The notes beneath the pieces were generated by a model. The model made no database searches. It had not been told where the DNA came from and saw only the letters and a program-made list of their open reading frames with translations. A DNA stretch of 64,000 nt from an uncultured Clostridia bacterium (GTDB lineage Bacteria; Bacillota; Clostridia; Lachnospirales; Anaerotignaceae): positions 31,245-95,244 of the forward strand of contig CAJTZO010000007.1 of NCBI GenBank assembly GCA_910583755.1. Direction: 5' to 3'. Of this stretch, positions 23,169 to 33,160 are shown one piece after another; position 1 is the stretch's first letter, and every line of letters starts with the position of its first letter. Both the position numbers and the translations under genes were made by a program.

Positions 23169-23746
23169 TTATGCCACCTCCGTTCTAATAGCTTGCCTAC
23201 AAAAACACCAATTAAGGTAGAAAACAGTGTGGCAATGATACCTGGTCCTATGATTTCACCTGGGTTTGCAGAACCATATTGTGCACGATAAGCAAGGATA
23301 TTGATTGTAACAATTTGCAAAGAGGACATATTAATAATCATAAAGATACACATGGCATTGCTGGCACTTTCTTTATTTTTATTATATTTTTGCAATTCTT
23401 TCATAGCAAGAATACCAGCAGGTGTAGCAGCCCAACCTAAGCCTAAAAAGTTGGCTATGAAGTTAGCAGATATGTATTGTAGAGCTTTACTTTTTTGAGG
23501 AATATCTGGAAAAAGAAAGTGTAGTATTGGTGCAAAACGATGTGATAAGGTGGAAATCATACCACCTTTTTCTGCAATTTTCATAATGCCACTCCATGTT
23601 GCTACAACACCAGCCATAGTAATGGCAAGGTTTACAGCTTCTCTACCACCTGACAACACAGCTTGTGAAACGGAACCCATCTCACCTGTGATAAGAGCAA
23701 ACAATATACCAAATAAAATACAAAATACCCAAATAAAGTTTAACAT
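23165..23746 (-). CDS. spmA: Spore maturation protein A
   Basis: 193 residues from the ATG at 23746 (AAGGA 9 bases upstream; a TTG three codons earlier is too near it). Gate domain marks: SGGREAVNLAITMAGVVATWSGIMKIAEKGG and FIANFLGLGWAATPAGILAMKELQ, with several membrane helices. It forms the spmA-spmB pair with the next gene. Its presence indicates an endospore former. Confidence 0.93.
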   Translation of the reverse strand: MLNFIWVFCILFGILFALITGEMGSVSQAVLSGGREAVNLAITMAGVVATWSGIMKIAEKGGMISTLSHRFAPILHFLFPDIPQKSKALQYISANFIANFLGLGWAATPAGILAMKELQKYNKNKESASNAMCIFMIINMSSLQIVTINILAYRAQYGSANPGEIIGPGIIATLFSTLIGVFVGKLLERRWHN

Positions 23747-23843
23747 ACTAACCAATCCTTTTTCTTTCTTATTGTAATATATTCTAAATTAATTAAAAAA
23801 TTGCTATAAAAATAAACAAATTTTCTTTGTGTTTTTTTATAAG

Positions 23844-23872
23844 TTGACATTGTTTGACAAATGTGATATAGT
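23844..23872 (+). promoter_or_regulatory. Promoter of abrB
   Basis: TTGACA, 17 bases, TATAGT. Inside the spacer a second TTTGACAA forms a short dyad-like repeat of the -35 region that could be an operator. Confidence 0.88.
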
Positions 23873-23925
23873 CATTTCGATAGGTATTAAAAATCAAATT
23901 TTATTTTTTAGAGAGGATTTTTAAA

Positions 23926-24189
23926 ATGAAATCAACGGGAATTGTAAGAAAAGTGGATGAGTTAGGACGCGTTGTATTGCCTATTGAACTGCGAAGGGTT
24001 TTGAACATCAAAGAAAAAGATTCTTTGGAAATTTTTGTAGATGATGAAAAAGTAATCCTAAAAAAATATGAACCTGCAGATATCTTTACTGGTGCAATGG
24101 ATGACTTGATTGATTACAAAGGTAAAAAAGTAGCAAAAAGTTCTATCATTGAATTGGCAACACTTGCAGGTTTGCAGGTGAGAGAGTAA
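23926..24189 (+). CDS. abrB: AbrB-family transition-state regulator
   Basis: 87 residues. The N-terminal swapped-hairpin DNA-binding domain STGIVRKVDELGRVVLPIELRRVLNIKEKDSLEIFVDDEKVILKKY closely follows Bacillus AbrB, a repressor of post-exponential genes. The C-terminal 35 residues diverge from it. The ATG follows AGAGAGGAT. Monocistronic with its own promoter and terminator. Spo0A usually represses abrB; no Spo0A box was identified with confidence. Confidence 0.92.
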   Translation: MKSTGIVRKVDELGRVVLPIELRRVLNIKEKDSLEIFVDDEKVILKKYEPADIFTGAMDDLIDYKGKKVAKSSIIELATLAGLQVRE

Positions 24190-24207
24190 GTCTACACTCT
24201 TTTCCAC

Positions 24208-24234
24208 AGCGGTATCCTAAGATACCGCTTTTTT
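24208..24234 (+). terminator. Terminator of abrB
   Basis: AGCGGTATC, CTAA loop, GATACCGCT, then TTTTT. Confidence 0.95.
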
Positions 24235-24360
24235 CATACAATAAATCATAAAAAAGATACATTTTTTATATTGTTTTATTAATATATTGTATAGTAAGGA
24301 AAATATGGAAATCTACCTAAAAAGATTATTGCTTGAATCATGTTTTTTATTGGAATATCA

Positions 24361-24389
24361 TTGACTATACTGTCGTAAGATGTTATATT
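24361..24389 (+). promoter_or_regulatory. Promoter candidate for the first chemoreceptor gene
   Basis: TTGACT, 17 bases, TATATT. It would give a leader of about 285 bases before the start at 24681, extremely AT-rich. A closer TTGACA at 24610 lacks a convincing -10. Confidence 0.6.
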
Positions 24390-24465
24390 AAAGTATATGT
24401 TACTACATAAGTCTGTAATTATGATACAAATTTTTTTAGAAACTAACATTTCTGCAAAAAAATTA

Positions 24466-24497
24466 TTTGTTTCTTTTTTTATAAAAAAAGAAACAAA
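24466..24497 (+). other. Perfect 15-bp inverted repeat in the chemoreceptor leader
   Basis: TTTGTTTCTTTTTTT, 2-base gap, AAAAAAAGAAACAAA. It is entirely A/T plus two pairs of G-C, lies midway between promoter and gene, and is not followed by a long T run. The rest of 24235-24680 shows no other feature. Confidence 0.6.
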
Positions 24498-24680
24498 ACT
24501 TTTAAATTTCTTTGTTAAAGTAGGAAAATAGAATCTTATAAAAATTTTGTTTAGATTTTTTTTAAATTGATAAAACAGCTTTTATTTTTATGTATTTTTT
24601 TAAAAAAATTTGACAAATTTTTAGGTTTCTATTTCTTATTTTTATCATATAGGACCAACCAAAAATGAGGAGGACAATTT

Positions 24681-26483
24681 ATGAAGAATTTAAAGTTAAG
24701 GGCAAAGCTGTTAGTTTGCCTTGCGGTTATTATTGCTGCAACACTTGCGTTGGGGATTACCGCTTTTATCAGTATAGGGCATATGAATACTAGCATTAAT
24801 ACTTTTTCACAAAGTGCTGTGCCAAATACCAAGTATTCTCAGCAAATACAAATAGAATTGGAAAAAGTACAAGTAGGTATGTTAAGAGCATTGCTAGAAA
24901 CAGATTTAAACTTGGCTGATAAACAGATACAAGGAGTAACAGAAGATACAACAGTATTAAATGACATTTTTAATGTGTACAAACAAAATGCAAGAGTGGA
25001 TAGCAATTTATTTACTACTTTAGATAATTCTCTTAAAAAAGTGACAAATATAGGAAATCAAATTGCTACTTTAGCTTTATCCGGAGATGAGGAGTTAAAT
25101 AGCCAAGCATTTGAAATGTATAAAGGAGAATATCAATCTGCGATTGATGAAGTAGAAACTTGTTTAAATACGATTGTGAATGCACAAAGTGACCTTGTAC
25201 AAAAGCAAACAGAAGAAGCAGCTGCTGTAACAACAAAGGTAAATATTGCTATTGTTATTATATTAATTCTTTCTATTATTATTGCTATGTTAATGGTAGC
25301 AAGATTAAGCCGCTTAATTTTGACACCATTGAATGAAGTATTATATACAATGGATGAAATGTCAAAAGGGAATGTACATACTTCTTTGGAATATGAGTCT
25401 CGTGATGAATTGGGAGAAATGGCAGATAGTGTTCGTTCTTCTATTGCAACCTTATCTGATTATATTGACCGAATTAGCACTGTAATGCATAGAATGTCAG
25501 AAGGAGATTTTGTAATAGAACAACCCAAAGATAGAGAACCATTTAAAGGTGATTTTTCAGGAATAGAGAAATCTATTTTACAATTTGTGGATAAAATATC
25601 TGAGACATTGAAAAAAGTTGCAGAATCTTCCGTACAAGTTTCCAGTGGAGCAGGTCAAGTTTCTAGTGGAGCACAAGCACTTTCACAAGGCACCACAGAG
25701 CAAGCTAGTTCTGTAGAGGAGTTATCAGCAACGATTACAGAAATTTCAAATCAAGTATCACAAAATGCAGAAAATGCAAATCAAGCAAATCAAAGAGCAG
25801 AAAAAGTAGAAAATGAGGCATCCGAAAGTAGCGAAAGAATGAAAAATATGTTGAAAGCAATGGAGGACATTAGTAATTCTTCCAGTGAAATTGGAAAAAT
25901 TATTAAAACCATTGAAGATATTGCTTTCCAGACCAATATTCTTGCCTTAAATGCAGCAGTAGAAGCAGCAAGGGCAGGTGCAGCCGGAAAAGGATTTGCT
26001 GTTGTAGCAGATGAAGTACGAACCTTAGCAAGTAGAAGTGCAGATGCCTCTAAAAATACAGCAAAATTGATTGAAAATTCTATTAAAGCAGTAAAAAATG
26101 GAGAAGAAATTGCAAATGAAACCGCGCAATCTTTGAATTCTGTTGTAGAAGGTGTGCAAGAAGTTGCGAATATTATTAGCCAAATTTCTGCGGCATCAAA
26201 AGAACAATCTTCTGCTATTAGCCAAGTAACCCTTGGTATGGAACAAATTTCTGCGGTAATTCAAACAAATTCTGCAACAGCACAACAAAGTGCAGCAGCA
26301 AGTGAGGAGTTGTCAAGTCAGTCTGAAATGTTGAAATCCTTGATAGGACAATTTAAGTTAAAAGGTTTGACAGGAATGGAAGATACCATGATATATAAAC
26401 CAGTAATGGATTATGAAGATACAACGACAGACTATGAAAGTTATGAGTTCCAGCAAGAACAAAATCTTGATAGTAAATATTAA
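24681..26483 (+). CDS. Methyl-accepting chemotaxis protein
   Basis: 600 residues. TM1 (about 10-31), an extracellular four-helix-bundle-type sensor (to about 185), TM2 (about 190-210), HAMP (211-265), then the signalling domain with the conserved hairpin tip [48 protein letters not shown]. The Ser/Gln/Glu-rich flanks contain methylation sites. A short acidic tail ([12 protein letters not shown]) follows. No C-terminal CheR-binding pentapeptide is evident. The ribosome site GAGGAGG is strong. Confidence 0.93.
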   Translation: MKNLKLRAKLLVCLAVIIAATLALGITAFISIGHMNTSINTFSQSAVPNTKYSQQIQIELEKVQVGMLRALLETDLNLADKQIQGVTEDTTVLNDIFNVYKQNARVDSNLFTTLDNSLKKVTNIGNQIATLALSGDEELNSQAFEMYKGEYQSAIDEVETCLNTIVNAQSDLVQKQTEEAAAVTTKVNIAIVIILILSIIIAMLMVARLSRLILTPLNEVLYTMDEMSKGNVHTSLEYESRDELGEMADSVRSSIATLSDYIDRISTVMHRMSEGDFVIEQPKDREPFKGDFSGIEKSILQFVDKISETLKKVAESSVQVSSGAGQVSSGAQALSQGTTEQASSVEELSATITEISNQVSQNAENANQANQRAEKVENEASESSERMKNMLKAMEDISNSSSEIGKIIKTIEDIAFQTNILALNAAVEAARAGAAGKGFAVVADEVRTLASRSADASKNTAKLIENSIKAVKNGEEIANETAQSLNSVVEGVQEVANIISQISAASKEQSSAISQVTLGMEQISAVIQTNSATAQQSAAASEELSSQSEMLKSLIGQFKLKGLTGMEDTMIYKPVMDYEDTTTDYESYEFQQEQNLDSKY

Positions 26484-26489
26484 GGGATA

Positions 26490-26527
26490 AAAAGCGGTGC
26501 GGCATCAGAAATCCGTACTGCTTTTTT
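26490..26527 (+). terminator. Terminator after the first chemoreceptor gene
   Basis: AAAAGCGGTGCGG and CCGTACTGCTTTT pair with two G-U positions, 10-base loop, followed by T residues. Confidence 0.85.
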
Positions 26528-26606
26528 ATCAAATAGTTTTATAGGTTTATTAATAAATTACTCTTAAAACATTTAAAAATTAAAACTTATTGGGGGGAAA
26601 TGATTG

Positions 26607-28577
26607 ATGTTGGAAATACGAAAATATAAAAGTATTAAAGCAAAAATTATAACAACTGCCATTGCAGGAGTGCTTTGCGTCGCGGTATTTACAACGGGAG
26701 TTATGATGTATAATATTGGTACATTAACAAATACATTAGCACAGGATTTGTTGAGGCCTTTGACAAAAATTTCCTCCCAGACAGTAGAAGGAAATATACA
26801 TATATTAGCAGACCGGATTATTTCTCTTTGCGATAGAGCAACCTTGAAGGATGTCAATGCAACATTAGAAGAAAAGCAAGAAATATTAACAACAACAACT
26901 TCTGGTATTGAATTTGTATGGTTGTCATTATATACACCGGATGGTAAATTTTATTGTGGTACAGAAAATAGTCCGCAATCAATAGATTCCACTACTTTGT
27001 TTCAAGGAATGCAACAGACAGGAAATTTGATGGTAAATGATGTGGAATATACTGATAATCAACTTCAAATTGTAATTGGTTCTCCAATTAAAGCGGGAGA
27101 TGAAGTGTTATATTATGTTGTTGGAAGTTATAAATATGATGTGTTAAATGATGTTTTAAGTAATTTACATATTGGCTATAGTGGATACGCTGCTATTATT
27201 AATCAAAATGGTGTCATTATGGCGCATCCAGACACGAGTTTTGTGGAAAATAAAACAAATGTGTCAGAATTATATGCAGGAAATGAGGAATTACTGAATT
27301 TGTTTCAAGATATGTATACAGGAGAAACAAATATTAAGCAATTAAAAATAAATGGAAAAGAACAATTTGTTGCTTATACACCAGTCAGAGGTGCAAATTG
27401 GTATATGGTACTATTTTTACCTCATGATGAATTTAAGGCAATACAACTGAGCTGTATTATTGGAAATGTTTTTGTAGCAGTTATTTGTTGTGTGATTGCA
27501 GCAATCATAGCAACTTATTTTTCAAGCAAAATTTCTCATCCTATTAGAGAAGTAAAAGAAAGAATCCAAAAGTTAGCAACAGGGGATATTACAAGTCCTG
27601 TAGAAGTGCTTCAAACAAATGATGAAACACAAGAATTGTCTGTTGCTTTACAAGAGACTGTAAAAGATATTAGCACATATATTATAGAATTAAGAGAAGT
27701 GCTTTTATCTGTTGCAAAAAAGGATTTGACAAAAAATGTAGAGGAAGATTTTGTAGGAGATTTTGTAGTATTAAAAGAATCTACAAATTTTATTATTAAC
27801 TCTTTAAGTGATATGATTAAAGAAATACAATCTGCGGCAAATACACTTTCCAGTGCTGCAATTGGTGTTTCTAGTGATGCTAGAAGCGTGCAGGTTGCAA
27901 GTGAAGAACAAGCAGATTCTATTGAAAAATTAATAGAAGAATCAAATGAAATATCTCAAAGCATTATGACTGTAGATGAAAATGCAAAAGATACAAAAGA
28001 TTTGACAACAAGAGTAGAGCAAAAGCTAGAAGAAGGCGTTGCACATATGAAGGAACTTCTAAAGGCAATGGATAACATTAGGAATAGTGAGGAAGAAATT
28101 AGTAAAACAACGAAATTTATGGAAGATATTGCTTTCCAAACAAATATATTAGCAATCAATGCTTCTATTGAAGCAGCAAGAGCAGGAGAAGCAGGAAAAG
28201 GATTTTCTGTAGTGGCAAATGAAGTAAGAAACCTTGCAGCAAAAAGTTCGGATTTTGCAAAATATACTGCAGATATTATTAAAAGTTCTGCAACAGCCAT
28301 TGATACAGGGGTAAAAGTGGCAAATGAAACCTCTGTTTCTATGAATGATATTGCAGTGATGTCGCAAGAAATTACAGATATTACAGATAAATTGTTAGTT
28401 TCTGTAGAAAGTGAAATGGTTGCATTGGAGAACATTGCATATGCTGTGGAATCTATTTCTAATATTGCATCTAAAAATTTACACATCAGTAAAGAAAGTG
28501 CAAATTCTGTAGATGAGTTAACACAACAAGCACTTACATTGCAAAAAATGGTAGAAGAATTCCATACAAAAATGTAA
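26607..28577 (+). CDS. Methyl-accepting chemotaxis protein with dCache sensor
   Basis: 656 residues from the ATG nine bases after GGGGGG; a TTG just upstream is possible. TM1 (about 17-37), an extracellular double-Cache domain (about 40-285) with the Cache motif [19 protein letters not shown] and [37 protein letters not shown]2 (about 290-312), HAMP, and the signalling tip [41 protein letters not shown]. dCache domains bind small ligands such as amino acids; no amino-acid signature could be verified by eye. Confidence 0.92.
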   Translation: MLEIRKYKSIKAKIITTAIAGVLCVAVFTTGVMMYNIGTLTNTLAQDLLRPLTKISSQTVEGNIHILADRIISLCDRATLKDVNATLEEKQEILTTTTSGIEFVWLSLYTPDGKFYCGTENSPQSIDSTTLFQGMQQTGNLMVNDVEYTDNQLQIVIGSPIKAGDEVLYYVVGSYKYDVLNDVLSNLHIGYSGYAAIINQNGVIMAHPDTSFVENKTNVSELYAGNEELLNLFQDMYTGETNIKQLKINGKEQFVAYTPVRGANWYMVLFLPHDEFKAIQLSCIIGNVFVAVICCVIAAIIATYFSSKISHPIREVKERIQKLATGDITSPVEVLQTNDETQELSVALQETVKDISTYIIELREVLLSVAKKDLTKNVEEDFVGDFVVLKESTNFIINSLSDMIKEIQSAANTLSSAAIGVSSDARSVQVASEEQADSIEKLIEESNEISQSIMTVDENAKDTKDLTTRVEQKLEEGVAHMKELLKAMDNIRNSEEEISKTTKFMEDIAFQTNILAINASIEAARAGEAGKGFSVVANEVRNLAAKSSDFAKYTADIIKSSATAIDTGVKVANETSVSMNDIAVMSQEITDITDKLLVSVESEMVALENIAYAVESISNIASKNLHISKESANSVDELTQQALTLQKMVEEFHTKM

Positions 28578-28600
28578 TAGTTATTAGGTTAAAACAGATT

Positions 28601-28636
28601 GACTTCTCTAGTAAAGATTTTTTTACGAGAGAAGTC
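28601..28636 (+). terminator. Hairpin after the dCache receptor
   Basis: GACTTCTCT and AGAGAAGTC enclose an inner A/T stem-loop. It lacks a terminal T run and lies 34 bases before the first lipoprotein gene, so it may be leaky. Confidence 0.5.
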
Positions 28637-28669
28637 TACTATTTTGATATTAAGGGAGAAGTAGAGAAT

Positions 28670-29122
28670 ATGATAAAAAAGATAATTACTATTTTCTTAA
28701 CAATCATTATGCTGTTTTCTTTCAGTGCTTGCAGCAGTAAGGAAGCAAAATTAAAAGATGGATATTATACAGCCCATATAGATGGATTTGAAACAGGGCA
28801 TGGCTGGCAAGAGTATGTAGTAATTGGCGTTAGTAATGGAAGAATCATTACAGTAGAATATAATGCCATTACAGCAGAAGGATTTAAAAAATCTTGGGAT
28901 ATGGCATATATGCGTAATATGAACAAAACACAAGGAACCTATCCTAATAATTATACAAGAAGATATGCGGCGCAACTTTTGGAAAAACAATCTGTTGATG
29001 ATATTGATGCAGTTAGCGGCGCAACAAATTCTGGAAAAAATTTTAGATTATTGGTGGAAGCTGCATTAGAAAAAGCAAAAACGGGAGATTGTTCTGTTAC
29101 GATTGTGTCACATGAATCATAA
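28670..29122 (+). CDS. FMN-binding-domain lipoprotein, paralogue 1
   Basis: 150 residues. Signal peptide with lipobox FSAC, lipidated at Cys21. The rest is one FMN_bind domain: DGYYTAHIDGFETGHGWQEYVVIGVSNGRIITVEYNA, and DAVSGATNSGKNFRLLVEAALEKA. The SGAT motif (Ser116-Thr119) is the signature in which Thr is covalently flavinylated by ApbE in NqrC/RnfG relatives. It should sit outside the membrane. GGGAGAAGTAGAGAAT precedes the ATG. No electron-transfer membrane subunit is adjacent. Confidence 0.82.
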   Translation: MIKKIITIFLTIIMLFSFSACSSKEAKLKDGYYTAHIDGFETGHGWQEYVVIGVSNGRIITVEYNAITAEGFKKSWDMAYMRNMNKTQGTYPNNYTRRYAAQLLEKQSVDDIDAVSGATNSGKNFRLLVEAALEKAKTGDCSVTIVSHES

Positions 29123-29158
29123 AATGAAAAGAGAAGGTAGAAATAGGGAGGAGACAAT

Positions 29159-29602
29159 ATGATAAAGAAAGTAATTGTTATGTTTTTTACAATAATCATG
29201 CTGTTTTCTTTAAGTGCTTGCGATAATGAGGAAGCAAAACTAAAAGATGGATATTATACAGCTCATATGGAGGGATACGAAAAAGGACATGGTTGGCAAG
29301 AATATGTAACGATTGGTGTTAGTAAAGGAGAAATTGTTACAGTAGAATATAATGCAACAACACCAACCGGTTTTATCAAGTCTTGGGATACAGCATATAT
29401 GCGTACGATGAATCCAGTCTATAAAACTTATCCTAATAATTATACAAGAAGATATGCAGCACAACTTTTAGAAAAGCAGTCCGCTGATATTGATATAATT
29501 AGTGGGGCAACAGGCTCAGGGGAAAACTTTCGATTGCTGGTAGGGGCAGCAATCGAAAAGGCAAAGGTGGGAGATTTTTCTGTTTCTATTGTATCCCATT
29601 AA
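29159..29602 (+). CDS. FMN-binding-domain lipoprotein, paralogue 2
   Basis: 147 residues, clearly duplicated from the preceding gene: the same signal (lipobox LSAC, Cys21), the same DGYYTAH and NNYTRRYAAQLLEKQS segments, and the same flavinylation-type motif SGAT (115-118). Most differences lie in the DGF/EGY and KSWD...PVYK loops. The gap of 36 bases and a GGGAGGAG site indicate an operon. A pair of tethered flavoproteins suggests serial electron carriers or paralogues with different partners; which is inference. Confidence 0.82.
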   Translation: MIKKVIVMFFTIIMLFSLSACDNEEAKLKDGYYTAHMEGYEKGHGWQEYVTIGVSKGEIVTVEYNATTPTGFIKSWDTAYMRTMNPVYKTYPNNYTRRYAAQLLEKQSADIDIISGATGSGENFRLLVGAAIEKAKVGDFSVSIVSH

Positions 29603-30067
29603 AGAATGGAAAAGACTTTATTTCAAATATTTAATGTCTGATAAAAAAATAAAAAAGTTGTGTTATTGTATAGGACAGTAGAATATAATGAGATAGAGGA
29701 AAATGAGAGAATTACTATATCTAGTGCTATAAGAAAGTAGAGATACAATATATTACACTTTGTATAACAGTACATATAAAAGTGAAAAAAATTGTCGATA
29801 TTTGGTAAAAATTTATTTTTGTGTTGACATAAAAATAATAAAATAAATAGAAAAAATACCATTATTTTAATGAAATAGAAATAAATATAGTAAAATAGAT
29901 TAAATTTTAGAAATTAATGTAAGTCAAAAAAATAATTTTATGTAGAAAATAAACAAAAAAAATATATTATATGATACTGTAAAACAACAAGTCTGCTGAA
30001 AATTTATGCTTTTAATGATAAATTATATGAATTTTCATATTTTTTTGTTGAAATGAAAGTATATGTG
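29603..30067. other. Long AT-rich spacer before the flagellar operon
   Basis: No gene, clear terminator or known riboswitch was found. A TTGACA at 29824 has no good -10 at the proper distance. Poly-A/T tracts dominate and may act as an UP element or bent DNA for the flagellar promoter. Confidence 0.5.
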
Positions 30068-30096
30068 TTGCTTTTTATAGGGTTTTGGAATATAAT
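30068..30096 (+). promoter_or_regulatory. Vegetative promoter of the flagellar operon
   Basis: TTGCTT, 17 bases, TATAAT. The transcript would start near 30103, with a leader of about 100 bases holding a hairpin GATGTAT-AATG-ATACATC (30149-30166) that could affect stability or translation of flgB. Confidence 0.82.
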
Positions 30097-30205
30097 AAGA
30101 ATCATCAAAAAATACATTAATATGCTACTTATATGAATGTAGAACGAAGATGTATAATGATACATCAAAAAAAGACAAAAAAGACTGAAATCGAGGTGAA
30201 AAAAT

Positions 30206-30595
30206 TTGGACTTTATGTTAGGAAATTCTGGAATAATGACAGAAAAATCATTAGATTATTTGTGGCAAAAACAAAAGATTACAATGAATAATATTTCGAA
30301 TCAAAATACACCTGGCTTTAAAGCGGAATATGTAACCTTTGAAGATGAACTGGACAGAAGATTAAAATTAACTGGCAGTAAAAACAGGTCTTATAAAGAT
30401 ATGAGAGAAGCAATTAAAGATACAAGAATGACAGTACATGATACAGAAAATGAATTTATGAGCATGGATGATAATAATGTGGATATCACTGCAGAAAGTG
30501 CAGAACTTGCAAGAGCAACCATTCAGTATCAATATTTAATACAATCTTTTAATTTTGACTATAACAGGTTGCGTACTGCAATTAGAGGACAATAA
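30206..30595 (+). CDS. flgB: Flagellar basal-body rod protein FlgB
   Basis: 129 residues, proximal rod subunit exported by the flagellar type III system. The N-terminal rod motif MNNISNQNTPGFKAEYVTFE and C-terminal DNNVDITAESAELARATIQYQYLIQSFNFDYNRLRTAIRG are typical. TTG start seven bases after GAGGTG. First gene of the cluster, followed by flgC after 17 bases. Confidence 0.94.
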   Translation: MDFMLGNSGIMTEKSLDYLWQKQKITMNNISNQNTPGFKAEYVTFEDELDRRLKLTGSKNRSYKDMREAIKDTRMTVHDTENEFMSMDDNNVDITAESAELARATIQYQYLIQSFNFDYNRLRTAIRGQ

Positions 30596-30612
30596 CATAG
30601 GAGTGATGGCAA

Positions 30613-31083
30613 ATGGCGTTTTTAAGTGCATTGAATATTAGTGCTTCTGGTATGACAGCGGAAAGAATGCGATTGGATGTTGCATCAGAAAACATTTCTA
30701 ACCTTGAAACAACCAGAACAGAAGATGGTGGTCCATATAAAAGAAAAATGGTTGTATTTGAAACAGTAAAAAACAGAAGTTTTCAAGAAGTATTAAATGG
30801 TGCTGCACGCGGAGTAAGAGAAAATGGTCGCAAGATAAAAAGCATTGGTTCCGCAGGTGGTGTGCGTGTTGCTGAAATTGTGGAAGATGACAGAGATTTT
30901 AAACCAGTTTATGACCCATTACATCCAGATGCAGATGTGGATGGTTATGTTATGATGCCAAATGTGGATTTGGTAAAAGAAACAATAGACAGCATGTCTG
31001 CTTCCAGAGGTTATGACGCCAATTTAACCGCTTTTAATGCAGTAAAAGCAATGGCAACAAAAGCACTGGAAATAGGAAGATAA
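30613..31083 (+). CDS. flgC: Flagellar basal-body rod protein FlgC
   Basis: 156 residues. Typical N-terminus FLSALNISASGMTAERMRLDVASENISNLETTRTEDGGPYKRK and C-terminus MMPNVDLVKETIDSMSASRGYDANLTAFNAVKAMATKALEIGR. A proximal rod component following flgB as in all relatives. Confidence 0.95.
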   Translation: MAFLSALNISASGMTAERMRLDVASENISNLETTRTEDGGPYKRKMVVFETVKNRSFQEVLNGAARGVRENGRKIKSIGSAGGVRVAEIVEDDRDFKPVYDPLHPDADVDGYVMMPNVDLVKETIDSMSASRGYDANLTAFNAVKAMATKALEIGR

Positions 31084-31108
31084 AATAAAACTTTTGGAGG
31101 GATAAGTC

Positions 31109-31429
31109 ATGTTTATAGACCCAATACAACTAATGCAATTTGGAGAGGGCTTTCAAACAACAAAAGTAAGCTCTGGAATGATAAAAGATGTAGAAACATT
31201 AGCTGGACAAACTGTATTTGCAGATGTATTTCGTAAAGCCATTGATGATGTAGTTACAACAGATGACGAATATCAAAAAGCAAAATATATGTTGGCAACA
31301 GGGCAAACAGACGACCCTCATACAGAACCAGTAGCAGCAGCAAAAGCACAACTTGCAGTGGAACTTTTAGTTCAACTGCGCAATAAAGCGTTAGATGCAT
31401 ATAATGAAATTATGCGTATCAATTTGTAA
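31109..31429 (+). CDS. fliE: Flagellar hook-basal body protein FliE
   Basis: 106 residues. FliE joins the MS ring to the rod. The C-terminal half VTTDDEYQKAKYMLATGQTDDPHTEPVAAAKAQLAVELLVQLRNKALDAYNEIMRINL carries the conserved helical core. GGAGGGATAAGTC precedes the ATG. Confidence 0.9.
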   Translation: MFIDPIQLMQFGEGFQTTKVSSGMIKDVETLAGQTVFADVFRKAIDDVVTTDDEYQKAKYMLATGQTDDPHTEPVAAAKAQLAVELLVQLRNKALDAYNEIMRINL

Positions 31430-31441
31430 AATTTTCTTAAT

Positions 31442-31470
31442 TTGTCAATGGGGGAATTTTAGTATAAAAT
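31442..31470 (+). promoter_or_regulatory. Possible internal promoter before fliF
   Basis: TTGTCA, 17 bases, TAAAAT in the 111-base gap between fliE and fliF, the first sizeable gap of the operon. Could add basal expression of ring and export genes. Confidence 0.45.
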
Positions 31471-31540
31471 AATAGTAAGAAAGAGAAAAACATAGGTTTC
31501 ATGAGCAAGACGAATCTAAGAAAGTCAAGAGGGGTTTAAA

Positions 31541-33160
31541 TTGGATGTTACGAAATTAAAAGCCATATGGACAAAAATAAAAGAGACAATTAAAAAACTG
31601 AATAAAAGAGCAAAACGACTGATTATTGCTGGTCTTATTTTACTTTTACTTGGCTGTGCTGGTCTTGCGTTTTATTTGAATACAAGACCTTATGTTGTAC
31701 TTTTTCAGGAAGTTAATGAAACAGAGGCAACACAAATTGCTACAGTATTAAATGATTCAGGAGTGAACTATAAATATAGAGCTGGTGGAACAATCTTAGT
31801 ACCTGAAAGTCAAGTAGATACCCTACGTGCACAGTTAATCATGGCGGGTTATCCAAAAAGTGGTTTTTCCTATGATACATATACCAATAATATCAGTATG
31901 ATGACAACAGATGCAGATAGAAGAAATTATGAATTATTTTATTTGCAGGATAGAATTGCTGCAACCATTCGTGCTTTTGACGGTGTAAAAGATGCAAGTG
32001 TAATTATTACACCAGCAGAAGAACAAAAATATGTAATCGGTAATGCGGTTAATATGGAAGCAAGTGCAAATGTTCGTGTACAGATGAAAGATGGTGGAAC
32101 ACCAACCAGAGCACAGGTAGAAGGTATTCAAAGACTGATAGAAACCAGTGTGTCTAAAATAAAATTTGAAAATATTAGGGTTCTTGATGGAAATGGTAAT
32201 GATGTTTCCATTAAAGATACAGATGGTGACAGAAGCCTTTCTGCACAGTTAAAAATGGATGTAGAAAGAGAAATTGAAAATAATATCAAAAACAAGGTAT
32301 TAGAAGTTTTAAGACCTGTTTATGGGGAAGAAAATGTTAAAGTTTCTGTCAAAGCAACGGTTGACATTGATAAAAGAATTAGAGAAATTATCAATTATTC
32401 AGCACCACCAAATGAAGAAGATAAAGTTGGTATTCCGGGTAATGTTTCTATTGACCAAGAACTGCAAAGACCAGATGGCGAAAATGTGGGTGGGATACCA
32501 GGAACAGAAACCAATGCAGAAATTCCAATTTATGGTGTGAGAGATTTAGAAACAACAGGAACAGAAAATTATATCAGAAATCAACAGGATATTAATTATT
32601 TAGTAGACCAGATTAAAGAGCAAGTACAAATGGATACTGGTAATTTGGAAGACTTAAGTGTATCTGTTGTTGTAAATGGTACAGATTTTGGTGACTTTTC
32701 CAGAAATGCTTTAAGAGATATTATTGCCAATGCAGCAGGTATCAATGATGTTGATAAAGCAACAAAAATTGCAATAGAAAGTGCAACCTTCTTTATGGAT
32801 ACTACACAACCAGCAGAAACAGATACTTTCTCCTTTGGTAGATGGTTGTTGATTGGTATTATTGCAGCAGCAGTCTTATTGTTACTCTTAATTCTTTTAG
32901 CATTTTTGCTTCGAAGAAGAAAGAAAAAAGCAAAGGAACAAGCACTTGCAGATGTACAGCTAACAGAAACGCTTGTAGTACCTTCTTTCAATACAGTACA
33001 AGAAACAGAGGATGAAAAAGCATCCAAAGAATTGTTACGTATACAAAATGAAAAAAGTATGGAATTAAAAGATAATATTCGTAAGTTTGCGGAAGATAAT
33101 CCAGAAATATCAGCACAACTTATTAAAACTTGGCTAAGGGGAGGCGAGGACAATGCCTGA
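31541..33160 (+). CDS. fliF: Flagellar MS-ring protein FliF
   Basis: 539 residues. TM1 (about 27-46), ring-building motifs RPYVVLFQEVNETEATQIATVLNDSGVNYKYRAGGTILVPESQVDTLRAQLIMAGYPKSG, a linker, TM2 (about 435-458) and a cytoplasmic FliG-binding tail ending KELLRIQNEKSMELKDNIRKFAEDNPEISAQLIKTWLRGGEDNA. TTG start after AGAGGGG. Overlaps fliG by 8 bases. Confidence 0.96.
   Translation: MDVTKLKAIWTKIKETIKKLNKRAKRLIIAGLILLLLGCAGLAFYLNTRPYVVLFQEVNETEATQIATVLNDSGVNYKYRAGGTILVPESQVDTLRAQLIMAGYPKSGFSYDTYTNNISMMTTDADRRNYELFYLQDRIAATIRAFDGVKDASVIITPAEEQKYVIGNAVNMEASANVRVQMKDGGTPTRAQVEGIQRLIETSVSKIKFENIRVLDGNGNDVSIKDTDGDRSLSAQLKMDVEREIENNIKNKVLEVLRPVYGEENVKVSVKATVDIDKRIREIINYSAPPNEEDKVGIPGNVSIDQELQRPDGENVGGIPGTETNAEIPIYGVRDLETTGTENYIRNQQDINYLVDQIKEQVQMDTGNLEDLSVSVVVNGTDFGDFSRNALRDIIANAAGINDVDKATKIAIESATFFMDTTQPAETDTFSFGRWLLIGIIAAAVLLLLLILLAFLLRRRKKKAKEQALADVQLTETLVVPSFNTVQETEDEKASKELLRIQNEKSMELKDNIRKFAEDNPEISAQLIKTWLRGGEDNA

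Noticed and set aside
30149..30166. Riboswitch in the flagellar operon leader
   Set aside because: Only one 7-bp hairpin is visible; no c-di-GMP riboswitch core.
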